Of a stretch of DNA of 64,000 nt, positions 47,217 to 56,163 are shown in pieces. Source of the stretch: Solimonas sp041659605 (GTDB lineage Bacteria; Pseudomonadota; Gammaproteobacteria; Nevskiales; Nevskiaceae); contig JBAZXW010000010.1 of the NCBI GenBank assembly GCA_041659605.1, positions 54,116 to 118,115 of the forward strand, in the 5' to 3' direction. Under the pieces are notes generated by a model that saw nothing but the letters and a program-made list of their open reading frames with translations, did not search any database and had not been told where the DNA came from. How positions within the stretch are numbered: position 1 is the first letter of the stretch; the number at the start of each line of letters is the position of its first letter. The position numbers and the translations under genes are program-made.

Positions 47217-48065
47217 TCAGCCGAGCTTGACCAGCGCGTCCGGCAGGAACAGGTCCGGCGCCAGTTCCCCGACCGGCGTACCCGGCACCGCGGCGTAGCG
47301 CGAGAAGTCGGTGATGCCCGCCTCGCGCAGCACCATGTCGTCGATGCAGAAGTTGCCGGTGAATTCGCGCGACGGCTTGCTCAGGATTACCTGCGCGGCG
47401 TCGCCCATGATCTCCGGCGTGCGCGAGCGCTTCATGATCGCGTCGCCGCCGATCATCGTGATCGCTGCCGTCGCAATGGTCGTGTGCGGCCATAGCGAAT
47501 TCGCGGCGATGCCGTCCTTGCGGAACTCCTGCGCCCAGGCCAGCGTGCACAGGCTCATGCCGTACTTGGCGAGCGAATACGCCACATGCGGCGCGAACCA
47601 CTTGGCCTGAAAATCCAGCGGCGGCGACAGCGTCAGGATGTGCGGGTTGGGGGACTTCTTCAGATGCGGGATGCAGTACTTGCCGGTCATGAAGGTGCCG
47701 CGCGCGTTGATCCCGTTCATGAGGTCGTAGCGCTTCATGTCGGTGTGCAGCGTGCCGGTCAGGCTGATCGCGCTGGCGTTGTTGATCAGGATGTCGATGC
47801 CGCCGAAGGTTTCGACCGTCTTGGCCACCGCCGCCTTGACCTGCTCCTCGTCGCGGATGTCGCACAGAATCGGCAGGCCCTTGCCGCCGGCCTTCTCGAC
47901 CTCCTGCGCTGCGCTGTAGATCGTGCCCGGCAGCTTGGCATGCGGCTCCGCGGTCTTCGCGGCAATGGCGACGTTGGCCCCGTCGCGCGCCGCGCGCTGG
48001 GCGATCGCCAGGCCGATGCCGCGCGATCCACCGGTGATGAACAGGGTTTTGCCTTTCAGGGACAT
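47217..48065 (-). CDS. Short-chain dehydrogenase/reductase, HSDL2-like
   Basis: This NAD(P)-dependent oxidoreductase has the Rossmann motif TGGSRGIG (11-18), NNAS (95-98) and the catalytic set Asn120, Ser147, Tyr163, Lys167 (YSLAK). The segment AAKTAEPHAKLPGTIYSAA, the TLSPPLDFQAKWF loop and FTGNFCIDD closely resemble the SDR part of animal HSDL2, without its sterol-carrier domain. A fatty-acyl or sterol-like lipid substrate is plausible but unproven. The protein has 282 residues. It follows the RND exporter after a palindromic repeat, so co-transcription with that operon is uncertain. Confidence 0.85.
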   Translation of the reverse strand: MSLKGKTLFITGGSRGIGLAIAQRAARDGANVAIAAKTAEPHAKLPGTIYSAAQEVEKAGGKGLPILCDIRDEEQVKAAVAKTVETFGGIDILINNASAISLTGTLHTDMKRYDLMNGINARGTFMTGKYCIPHLKKSPNPHILTLSPPLDFQAKWFAPHVAYSLAKYGMSLCTLAWAQEFRKDGIAANSLWPHTTIATAAITMIGGDAIMKRSRTPEIMGDAAQVILSKPSREFTGNFCIDDMVLREAGITDFSRYAAVPGTPVGELAPDLFLPDALVKLG

Positions 48066-48103
48066 GTGCGGATCTCCATGCAATATCAGTGGTCAGGATA
48101 CCT

Positions 48104-48172
48104 GTAGGAGCGGCCCATGGCCGCGATTCCTCTTCGCGCGGCGCGCACGCCGCGTCGCGGCCAGACCCCTAC
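48104..48172. repeat. GTAGGAGCGGC-type palindromic element, second copy
   Basis: GTAGGAGCGGC starts at 48104 and GGCCGCGA follows. The inverse arm TCGCGGCC lies at 48155-48162, and the GTAGGGG inverse (CCCCTAC) ends at 48172. The TAG stop codon of the RND gene (48171-48169 on the minus strand) lies within the far arm. Confidence 0.7.
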
Positions 48173-50883
48173 AACATCGCGGTTGCGCGGGCGAGGCGCT
48201 CGGCCTGGATGCGGTTGAGGTTGCGGTAGATCACCGCGGCGATCTGCGGGTAGCGCTGGCGCAGGCGTTCGAGGTCCTGCGAGTCGAACCGCAGCAGCCG
48301 CACCGGCGACACCGCATCGACATTGGCCGTGCGGCGCTGGCCGAAATAGCCGGCCTCGCCCATCACCGCGCCGCGACTCAGGGAGGACAGCGCCTTGCGC
48401 TCGCCATTGCGTTCGACCGAAACCTGCAGATGGCCGTCGACGACGACATAGATGTCGCGCGCGTAGTCGCCCTGCTGAATCACGCGCGCACCGCTGTTGT
48501 GCTTCTCCAGCTTCGACAGCAGCGCGAACAGGCGCGCCTGGCGCAGAGACAGGCCGGAAAACAGCGGGATCGTGTGCTGCGGCGACTGGCCGAGATCGAG
48601 GCGCACGATGTCCCACAAGGTCACGATGCGCAGCTTCGAGCCCAGCGCCGGGGTCAGCAGGATGTCGGCGCCCCAGGCGACGAACAGCGTGAACGAAGCC
48701 AGCAGGCCGAACTGCACCTGGTTCTGCAATTCGCTGCCGGTAAAGACGAGGAAGCCGAGACACAGCGCAACGACGGTGAACGTCACCGGCCGCAGCACGC
48801 TCGCCAGCGCACTCTTCACCGCGGCCTTCTCGTTGGCCTTGGCGCGCGCATCGGCGTTGAAACGCGTCAGGAAGTGGATCGTGTCGTCGACGGCAATACC
48901 CAGCACGATGCAGGCGATGAGGCTGTTGGTCGGATTCAGCGGAATGTCGAAGGCGCCGAGAATGCCGAAGTACAAACCCACCGGCAGCAGGTTCGGCAGC
49001 ATCGCCAGCAGCGCCGCGCGCGCCGAGGTGAACATCAGCGCCAGCATCGCCCAGATCGCGAACGACGCGAGCGTCAGCGAAGTCAGCTGACCCGATGCGA
49101 TCTCGTTGACGGTGCGCGTCGCCAGCACCGGGCTGCCGGTCACGCGCCCGTCCAGCGGCGGCGTCATCTCGCGCAGGCGCGCTTCGGTGCGCCGGACGAA
49201 CTCCGCGATCTGGACCGAGCCATCGACCTTGATGCGCACCGACACCAGGGCCGTGCGAAAGCGCGAGTCGATGACGCGGCGGATCTCGTCGCTGCCGCCG
49301 AACACCAGCAGTTGCTTGACCGCCGTGGCGTCGTCCGGAATCCGGTAGTGCGCCGGGTCGCCGTCGTTGAGATTGCGGTTGATCAGCTTGAGGTGGTCGA
49401 CATACGAGATCACCGCACCGACTTCGGGCTGGTCCTGCAGCCATCCCTGCAGAGCCTCGATCTCGCGGATCAGCGCCGGATCGGTCAGCGCATCGTTGAC
49501 GTAGGTGTCGATCAGGATCGAAACCTGGCTCGCGCCGTTGAAGACCTTGTTGATGGTTTCGTAGTCGTGCCGGACCGGCGCCTCGGCGTCGAAGTTCTTG
49601 ATGTACTCGGTGCCGACGCGGATGTGACTCGCGAGGTACAGATCGAGCGGGATCGACAGCACCGCGATGCCGATGATCCAGTTGCGCCACTTCAGGTCGA
49701 ACAGCGCGATGCGCCGCGCCTTGCGCACAAAAAACGCCTCGCCCAGCGGCCGTCGCGGCGCGCGCGGGCCGAGCAGGCTCAGCATCGCCGGCAGGAAGAC
49801 CAGCGTCAGGGTCAGCGCGTAGGTCACGCCGAAGCTCGACAGCACGGCGAACTGCGCGATCACCGGCAGCTGACCCGGAATCAGCGCGAGAAAACCGGCG
49901 ATGGTCGTTGCCGTCGACAACAGCAGGCCGCCGCCGACGCGCCGCAAGGTGCGCTCGACGCGTTGCCGCTGCGTCTCCTTGCGCTCGAAATCGTAGTACT
50001 CGGCCAGCAGATGCACGGAGTACGACAGTGCCAGCGTGATCACCAGCGGCGGCACGATGGCGGTGACCAGATTGATCGCCAGATCGAGCGCCAGTGCAGT
50101 CGCCAGCGTCCACACCAGCGACAGCGCGATCGCGAAAGTTGCGATCAGCACCGTGCGCAGACTGCGAAACGCCACCAGCAACAGCACGATGACCAGCGCG
50201 AAGATCGCCGGCATCGTGAATCCCAGCGTATCGAGAATGGCGTCGGTGGTCGCTGCCTTGATCACCTGGCTGCCGGTGATCCAGACCTCGCCGGAACCGG
50301 TCACCTCGCGCGCCAGCGCGCGGATGCGTTCGGTATAGCCGCCGACGCGAAAGTCGTTCTCGTCGATGTCCGCGAGGGTCAGTGCGAATGCCGCCACCCG
50401 CCCGTCCTGCGACACCAGCGCGTCGCGGTAGATCGGGTTGTCAGCGACCTGACGCGCAAATCCTGCGATCGATTCCGGGTGCTCGCGCGCCTGTGCCGCG
50501 AACGTGCTCAGGTTGATGCCGAATTCGTCCGCGACCGGATTCTGCACGTTGGCGAACGAGACGACCTGGCGCACGCCTTCGAGCTCGCCGAGGCGGCGCG
50601 ACAGGCGGCCGATGCGCTCGATGTTGTCCGCGGTGTAGACGTTGTCGAAGCCGACTGCGAGCAGTACCGGATCGGTCTCGCCGAACTGGGCGCGCACGCG
50701 GTCGAACAGCGTGCGGTCATCGTCCTGGGCCGGCAGCAGGCGCTCCAGCGCCGGATCGATGCGCAGGCGCAGGCTGCCGTCGCGCAAATCGACCAGTGTG
50801 AGCGCCGCGGCTGCGGACAGCACCAGCCCGGCGACGACGATGCCGAGCGGATGCGTAGCCAGCCAAGCGATCAGTCGCTGCAT
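48169..50883 (-). CDS. RND/MMPL-family exporter with C-terminal cyclic-nucleotide-binding domain
   Basis: This 904-residue inner-membrane protein has the two-fold RND layout: a helix near residue 15, a periplasmic domain, a bundle of membrane helices at about 225-370, then a second helix, domain and bundle ending near 745. It belongs with MMPL/HpnN-like exporters of lipids or hopanoids. Unusually, residues of about 770-904 form a cyclic-nucleotide-binding domain with the phosphate-binding cassette VMGEAGYFGQRRTANV, where Glu843 and Arg851 are the expected ligands. It starts 16 bases after the LolA-like gene, its probable periplasmic partner. The cassette looks intact, so control by cAMP or cGMP is likely but untested. 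Confidence 0.85.
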   Translation of the reverse strand: MQRLIAWLATHPLGIVVAGLVLSAAAALTLVDLRDGSLRLRIDPALERLLPAQDDDRTLFDRVRAQFGETDPVLLAVGFDNVYTADNIERIGRLSRRLGELEGVRQVVSFANVQNPVADEFGINLSTFAAQAREHPESIAGFARQVADNPIYRDALVSQDGRVAAFALTLADIDENDFRVGGYTERIRALAREVTGSGEVWITGSQVIKAATTDAILDTLGFTMPAIFALVIVLLLVAFRSLRTVLIATFAIALSLVWTLATALALDLAINLVTAIVPPLVITLALSYSVHLLAEYYDFERKETQRQRVERTLRRVGGGLLLSTATTIAGFLALIPGQLPVIAQFAVLSSFGVTYALTLTLVFLPAMLSLLGPRAPRRPLGEAFFVRKARRIALFDLKWRNWIIGIAVLSIPLDLYLASHIRVGTEYIKNFDAEAPVRHDYETINKVFNGASQVSILIDTYVNDALTDPALIREIEALQGWLQDQPEVGAVISYVDHLKLINRNLNDGDPAHYRIPDDATAVKQLLVFGGSDEIRRVIDSRFRTALVSVRIKVDGSVQIAEFVRRTEARLREMTPPLDGRVTGSPVLATRTVNEIASGQLTSLTLASFAIWAMLALMFTSARAALLAMLPNLLPVGLYFGILGAFDIPLNPTNSLIACIVLGIAVDDTIHFLTRFNADARAKANEKAAVKSALASVLRPVTFTVVALCLGFLVFTGSELQNQVQFGLLASFTLFVAWGADILLTPALGSKLRIVTLWDIVRLDLGQSPQHTIPLFSGLSLRQARLFALLSKLEKHNSGARVIQQGDYARDIYVVVDGHLQVSVERNGERKALSSLSRGAVMGEAGYFGQRRTANVDAVSPVRLLRFDSQDLERLRQRYPQIAAVIYRNLNRIQAERLARATAML

Positions 50884-50899
50884 GGAGCGCCGTGAGGAG

Positions 50900-51688
50900 T
50901 CAGCTGCCGAGGTAGAAGGTGCTCGGGTTGAAGTGCCGCCCCGGCAGATCGATGTCGCTGCTCAGACCCAGCACCCGCAGGCGCGTCTTCGTGCCTTCCT
51001 TGAGATCGCTCATCAACGCCTCGCCCGCATACCAGTGCGGACCCGACTGCCGCAGCGAGGCCGGGTCGACGTCCAGGCGCTTGCGCACCGTGTCGCCCTC
51101 AAGGAAATCGGCGCGCAGGCCAACACAGGTCTTCTGGTCGACCCAGACCTTGATCTGCGCGAAACGCGAGCCATCGCCGGCAGCCGGCAGCGAGGTCAGC
51201 AGGTAAACCGGACGCCCGGCCAGTTCGCCCTTGCCGTCGAGACGGGTCTGGCCGCTGACGAAGGCGTTGTTGAGCTGCTTGAGATCGCCGTACGACAGGT
51301 CCGTGCCCCACAGCGTGCCGTCGGTGCCGACGCCGGTGATGCGGCGCACTTTCTGCAGCGCCGGCACGAACACGTACATCTCGTCGCCGTCGGCCTTTTC
51401 GCGCAGCAGGTAGGCGGCGCCGGCCAGATCGGCCGGCGAGGCGATCTTGACCATCGCGCGCAGACGCTCGTCCTCGCGCATGCCGTACAGGCGCCCGCGC
51501 ATCTCGCGGATGCCGCCGGTGCGGTCAGTGGCGGTGAGCGCGATCTCCTTGATCTGCAGCGACTTGGGAATGTTGGCGCGCATGCACGAGACGACCTGGT
51601 CCAGCGCCTCGTCCGCCGCCGCCGGCTGCGCGCACAGGATCAGGCACAGGGCAGCGATGCGCCGAAACGTCGATCGGGTGAGGCTCAC
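50900..51688 (-). CDS. LolA-like outer-membrane lipoprotein-sorting family protein
   Basis: This 262-residue periplasmic protein has a signal peptide (cleavage likely after PAAA, residue 25) and the LolA-like half-barrel fold of PF17131 type: LQIKEIALTATDRTGGIREM, EMYVFVPALQKVRRI, GTDLSYGDLKQL. Proteins of this family are regularly encoded beside MMPL-type RND exporters, which they probably serve as lipid-binding partners between the membranes. Here the RND gene follows at 16 bases and the cyclase gene precedes at 44 bases, all on the same strand. Confidence 0.85.
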   Translation of the reverse strand: MSLTRSTFRRIAALCLILCAQPAAADEALDQVVSCMRANIPKSLQIKEIALTATDRTGGIREMRGRLYGMREDERLRAMVKIASPADLAGAAYLLREKADGDEMYVFVPALQKVRRITGVGTDGTLWGTDLSYGDLKQLNNAFVSGQTRLDGKGELAGRPVYLLTSLPAAGDGSRFAQIKVWVDQKTCVGLRADFLEGDTVRKRLDVDPASLRQSGPHWYAGEALMSDLKEGTKTRLRVLGLSSDIDLPGRHFNPSTFYLGS

Positions 51689-51732
51689 GGGATATCCCCC
51701 CAGCAGTTACGCGCAGCAATGAAGCCCAGCAA

Positions 51733-54700
51733 TTACGCTGATTCTCGCATTGTTGCGTTGCCGTGGTCGCGCTGTTCCGCCATCCGCCGCGCGTAGCCGT
51801 GCGCGCCGATGGCCTCGAAACCCGCCAGCGCCTCGCGCTGTGACGCCGCACGCGTGCGCGGATCCGCAGCCCAGTGTGCGCGCGCCACATGCAGCCACGG
51901 CCGGAAGCCTTCCGCGCCGGTGAACTCGATCAGGCTGGCGACGCGACGGATGCCGGCCTGGGCCTCCTCGCGCCGTTCGGCTTGCGCCGGCAGCTGCAGC
52001 CAGAACAGCCAGGCGATGACTTCCCAGATGCGCGAGCCGGCATCGTAGGCGCTGGCGCGCGCGGCGCGGGCCATCTGCTCGGCTTCGACTTCGCGGCCGG
52101 CGCGCAGCAGCGCCAAGGCGTGGGTCGCCAGGTGATTGGCCTCGAACTGGTGCGCCCCGGCGCCCTTGACGACCAGCGGCGTCGTCTCCGCAAGAATGTC
52201 GATCGCCTCCGCGTGGCGCCCGTTGAGGCTCAGCGCGAGGCCATAGCCGCGCATCGCGATGGCGCGAAAGAACGGGCTGCCGTACTTCTCGGCCTCGGCC
52301 AGCCCCTTCTCGGCCGCCGCGAGCGCCGGCCCGAAATCGCCGTTGAGGAAGGCCAGATCGACCTGGTTGGTGTACATCCAGCTGGCGGCGCTGCCCGCCT
52401 GCTCGGCGAACGCCAGCGCCGCATTCACGTGCTCCGCGGCTTCGTCGAGACGTCCGAGCCAGCCCAGCATCAGTCCGTAGAACCCGCGCGACTGGTAGTT
52501 TTCGGTGTCGACCGGACGCACGCGCCAGTCGCCGCCGGCGGCGTCCAGGACCTCGATGATCCGGCGCAGGCGGCCGGCCGCATTGAAGGACAACAGCACC
52601 GACAGCCGGAACCGGTTGATCAGCTCGGTCTGGCCGTGATCGAAGCACAGTCCGATCGCCTCCTCGTGCATGTGCGCGGCCGCATCGACCTGGCCCCGAT
52701 GCAGCAGTTCGTTGCCGTAGGAGATCAGCACCTCCGCCTGGCCGGCGAGATCGCTGCTCGCCGCCGCCATCGCGCGCGCTTCCTGGTAGACGCGCTCGAT
52801 CTCGGCTTCGCTCGTCGGCACGAACTGGGCGACGCGGATCAGCCCCGCACGTGCGGCGATGCGCCCGCGGATCACGTCCGCGCTTTCCGGTGCGCGGTCG
52901 AAATTGGCCAGCGCGCGGCGGAACTGTTCGGCGGCGATGGCGATGTTGTGCGCCAGCGCCCAGCGCACCGCCGTCAGGTTCCATTGCCCGGCCCGCGCCC
53001 AATCGGCGGCGCACTGCCAGTGGTGGGCAACACGCAGCGAACTCTCCTGGGGCGCGGCGCCGGGACTGCCGTAGCGCGATTCGAGCAAGGCGGCGAGACG
53101 CGCGTGCACACCGCGCCGCCGCGTCTCCAGCTGGCTGCGGTAGGCGACCTCCTGCACCAGCGGATGGCAGAACGCCAGACCGCCGCCGTCGTCGTGATGC
53201 ACGAAGCCGAGCTCTTCGAGTGCCGCCACGTCCTCCTCGACGTCGTCTGCACTGTCCAGCGTCGCCAGCAGTTCCGCGTCGAACTGCTGGCCGATCACCG
53301 CCGCGGTCTGCAGACGGCCACGCAGCACGTCGGGCAGGCGATCGATGCGCGCAGCCAGCAGTGCCTGCACGCTGTCCGGCACCGGCCATTCCTCGATCGA
53401 CCTTGCCAGCCGCCAGGCGCGCGGCCGTCCCTGCAGCCAGCCGCCGTCGGCCAGCGCCAGCACCGCTTCTTCGACGAAGAACGGATTGCCGCCGGCGCGC
53501 CGCGCGAGCGTCACCGCGACTTCGGCAACCGACGGATCGCCGCCGAGCAGGGTGCCGGCCAGCTGCTGCAACTGCGCGCCGTCGAGCGCCGACAACGCGA
53601 TCGACTCGTCGACCAGCGGCTGCAGCCATTCCGACGCGTAGTCCGGGCGGAAATTCAGCAGCAGCAGGCAGGGCGTGGACCGGGCCTGCTCGCACAGGTG
53701 CGCCAGAAACGCTTCGCTGGCGCTGTCGATGAAGTGCAGATCCTCGATCAGCAGAATCTGCGGTGCGTCGCAGCACGGCAGGTAGCTCGCCAGCTGGTCC
53801 AGCATGTGCTGCTGCGCCGCCGCGTTGCCCTCCGGCGGACGGGCATCGGCCTCGGCGATGCCGAGAAAGTCGAAGACGTGCGGCAGCACCGCGGCATTGG
53901 CCTGGTCCTCCAGCAACAAGGCGCCGGCGATCCAGCGCCGCGCTTCCTGCGGCCCGGCGTTCTCGGGCACGCCGAGCTTGCTGCGCAGCAGCTGGCGGAT
54001 CGGGAACATCGGCACGCGGCTGGCATACGGCACGCCGGTGGCGCGATGCACGGCGATGCCGTCGCGCGCGCAGGCCTGGGTGAACTCGTGGCACAGCCGC
54101 GACTTGCCCAGGCCGGCGTTGCCGATGACGGCGACGACCTGGCCCTGGCCGGCGCGCACCCGGTCCAGCGCGGCGACGAGGCCGGCCAGCTCGCGCTCGC
54201 GGCCGATGAACGGCGAGCCCGCGCGCGCCAGGCTGCGATCGAGCCGCGTGCGCAGACCCTCCGCCGCTTCCAGCTCGAAGACCTCCACCGGTGCGTCGAT
54301 GCCGTGAACCTCGGTGGCGCCGAGGCTGCGCAAGCGGAAATAGCCTTCGAGCAGGCTCGCCGTGTCGCGCGACGCGTAGATGCGGCCCGGCTCGCAGATG
54401 TGTTCCATGCGCGCGGCCAGGTTCACCGTCGGACCCTGCGCGGTGTAGTCGCTGCGCAGGTCATCGCCGATGCGGCCGACGACGACCTCGCCGCTGTTCA
54501 GACCGACCCGCATCGTCAGGTTGAGACCGTGGCTCAGGCGCAGCTCGTCGGCGTAGCGGCGCACCTCGCGCTGCAGCTCGAGCGCGGCGCGCGCGGCGAA
54601 CTGGGCGTGATCTTCCAGCGCACGCGGTGCGCCGAACAGCGCCATGATGCCGTCGCCGGTGTACTGGTTGATGGTGCCTTCGTAGTGATGGACGACCCGC

Positions 54701-54981
54701 GACAGGATCGCGAAAAAGCGGTCCAGGACCTCGTGCCAGAGCTCGGCACCGGCCTGCTCGGCGAGGCGCGTCGAGCCCTTGATATCGGCGAACAGCACCG
54801 TCACGCGCTTGCGCTCGCCCTGGACGCCGGAGGTCTGCGCCAGCGTGCCCTGCAGATGCCGCGGCGTGTAGCCGGCCTCGGCCGCGGCAATGCGCGAGCC
54901 GCACTGGTTACAAAAGCGCGCCGCGGACGGATTCGCCGCCCCGCAGGATGCGCAGTTCACCTCATCAACACCGCTCGCCAT
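51733..54981 (-). CDS. Zinc-ribbon / class III nucleotidyl cyclase / AAA ATPase / TPR protein
   Basis: This cytoplasmic protein has 1,082 residues. Cys10, 13, 24 and 27 form a zinc ribbon. Residues 55-240 are a class III cyclase domain with metal Asp66 (FADIKGST) and Asp110 (NQYTGDGIMALFG), and transition-state Asn187 and Arg191 (TVNLAAR). The usual purine-selecting Lys position is Gln106. An STAND/AAA ATPase follows with P-loop GNAGLGKS (287-294) and LLIEDLHFID, then TPR-like helices to the end. Such proteins make cAMP or cGMP in response to unknown signals. The ATG at 54981 starts just before the zinc ribbon; the upstream in-phase extension overlaps the divergent gene's promoter. The next gene downstream is 44 bases away. 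Confidence 0.88.
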   Translation of the reverse strand: MASGVDEVNCASCGAANPSAARFCNQCGSRIAAAEAGYTPRHLQGTLAQTSGVQGERKRVTVLFADIKGSTRLAEQAGAELWHEVLDRFFAILSRVVHHYEGTINQYTGDGIMALFGAPRALEDHAQFAARAALELQREVRRYADELRLSHGLNLTMRVGLNSGEVVVGRIGDDLRSDYTAQGPTVNLAARMEHICEPGRIYASRDTASLLEGYFRLRSLGATEVHGIDAPVEVFELEAAEGLRTRLDRSLARAGSPFIGRERELAGLVAALDRVRAGQGQVVAVIGNAGLGKSRLCHEFTQACARDGIAVHRATGVPYASRVPMFPIRQLLRSKLGVPENAGPQEARRWIAGALLLEDQANAAVLPHVFDFLGIAEADARPPEGNAAAQQHMLDQLASYLPCCDAPQILLIEDLHFIDSASEAFLAHLCEQARSTPCLLLLNFRPDYASEWLQPLVDESIALSALDGAQLQQLAGTLLGGDPSVAEVAVTLARRAGGNPFFVEEAVLALADGGWLQGRPRAWRLARSIEEWPVPDSVQALLAARIDRLPDVLRGRLQTAAVIGQQFDAELLATLDSADDVEEDVAALEELGFVHHDDGGGLAFCHPLVQEVAYRSQLETRRRGVHARLAALLESRYGSPGAAPQESSLRVAHHWQCAADWARAGQWNLTAVRWALAHNIAIAAEQFRRALANFDRAPESADVIRGRIAARAGLIRVAQFVPTSEAEIERVYQEARAMAAASSDLAGQAEVLISYGNELLHRGQVDAAAHMHEEAIGLCFDHGQTELINRFRLSVLLSFNAAGRLRRIIEVLDAAGGDWRVRPVDTENYQSRGFYGLMLGWLGRLDEAAEHVNAALAFAEQAGSAASWMYTNQVDLAFLNGDFGPALAAAEKGLAEAEKYGSPFFRAIAMRGYGLALSLNGRHAEAIDILAETTPLVVKGAGAHQFEANHLATHALALLRAGREVEAEQMARAARASAYDAGSRIWEVIAWLFWLQLPAQAERREEAQAGIRRVASLIEFTGAEGFRPWLHVARAHWAADPRTRAASQREALAGFEAIGAHGYARRMAEQRDHGNATMRESA

Positions 54982-55123
54982 GATCGTGTTCCACCCGTGT
55001 GGATCACTGTAATCCAGATTCCATCCGCCCGGCGCGCGGGCCGCATCGGCGGTGCCTTGACTCGCCCGGCGGCATGCCCCAGCGTTGCAGCCTCTGGATC
55101 CGGCGCAAGGGGAGTCCGCAACC

Positions 55124-56116
55124 ATGATGCTCGTCGTCGGCGCAGGTGCGGTCGGCACCATCCTGAGCGCCTACTTGTCGGCCGCCAAGCGCGAGCCGAT
55201 CAAACTCTATGTCCGCGACAAGGATGTCGGCGCCCTGCAGACCGTGCAGGACATCCGCGTCGAGCATGTCGGCGCCGCCTATCCGCCGATCGTCGCCCCC
55301 AAGCCGGTGCTGACGCGCGCGCTCGCATTGGACGAGATCGATTACCTGCTGATCTGCGTGAAGTTCCCGCAGCTCGACGCGTTGCTGGACCAGATCGGCA
55401 GCGTGCCGGAACGCTGCACGCTGGTGTCCACGCTCAACGGCGTCGGCGCGCTGCGCCACATCCGCGAACGCTTCCCCAAGGCGCGCGTCGCGCCGATGAC
55501 GGTGATGTTCAACGGCCAGCTGCTGGAGCCGCTGCACGCGCAGATCACCACCAAGCCGCAGGTGCTGATCGGCAGCGACGACCCGCGCCTGCTGTCCGCG
55601 TTCGGCGACAGCGGCATGAAGGTCACGCAGGTCTCCGGCGAGTCGGCCGCATGGGGCAAGCTGCTGATCAACCTCGCCAACGCCATCTGCGCGCTGACGC
55701 ACACGACCTTCAAGGACCTGCTGACCCAGCCCGACATGCGCGCGATCTACGTCGCCGTGGTCGACGAGGCGGTGAACCTGCTCGAGCGCACCGGGATCGC
55801 CTACCACCTGCCGATGCCCATCCCCTACGGCCTGTACCGCGCGCTGCTGGCCGGGCGCACACCGCTGCCGTGGTGGTTCGCCAAGTTACGCAACGGCCTG
55901 CAGGACGGCTCGTACCCGTCGATGGTCGCGGACGTCGAATCCGGACGCAAGACCGAAGTCGGCCAGCTCAACGGCGAGATCGTCTGCATGGGCCTGGAAC
56001 ACAAGGTGCCGACGCCGGCGAACGCCCGGATCGTCAGCCTGATCCAGAAATTCGAAGGCACGGCGAACCCGCCGTACCTGACCCCGGCAGAACTGCGCAC
56101 GCGCCTGGGGGTGTAG
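55124..56116 (+). CDS. 2-dehydropantoate 2-reductase-like protein (ApbA/PanE family)
   Basis: This 330-residue protein has the ApbA/PanE layout: N-terminal Rossmann motif VVGAGAVGTILSAYLS, LICVKFPQLDALL, TLNGVGALRHI, then an all-helical C-terminal domain with GKLLINLANAICAL. PanE reduces ketopantoate for coenzyme A, but many paralogues act on other substrates, and there are no pan genes here, so no symbol is given. ATGs at 55124 and 55127 are both possible behind AGGGGAG. The TAG stop lies inside a GTAGGAGCGGC half-element. Divergent from the cyclase gene. Confidence 0.8.
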   Translation: MMLVVGAGAVGTILSAYLSAAKREPIKLYVRDKDVGALQTVQDIRVEHVGAAYPPIVAPKPVLTRALALDEIDYLLICVKFPQLDALLDQIGSVPERCTLVSTLNGVGALRHIRERFPKARVAPMTVMFNGQLLEPLHAQITTKPQVLIGSDDPRLLSAFGDSGMKVTQVSGESAAWGKLLINLANAICALTHTTFKDLLTQPDMRAIYVAVVDEAVNLLERTGIAYHLPMPIPYGLYRALLAGRTPLPWWFAKLRNGLQDGSYPSMVADVESGRKTEVGQLNGEIVCMGLEHKVPTPANARIVSLIQKFEGTANPPYLTPAELRTRLGV

Positions 56117-56123
56117 GAGCGGC
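56113..56123. repeat. GTAGGAGCGGC half-element
   Basis: This single arm has the same 11-base sequence found at 1942-1952. It includes the TAG stop codon of the PanE-like gene. No inverse arm is visible nearby. Confidence 0.55.
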
Positions 56124-56163
56124 ACCACAGAGCGCGCGGACAGCTTCCGTGTCCGTTGGACGC

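Noticed and set aside
47923..50895. A 990-codon open frame opposite the RND gene
   Set aside because: It is an antisense shadow rich in Arg, Gln and Asp, and the minus strand clearly encodes the RND exporter.
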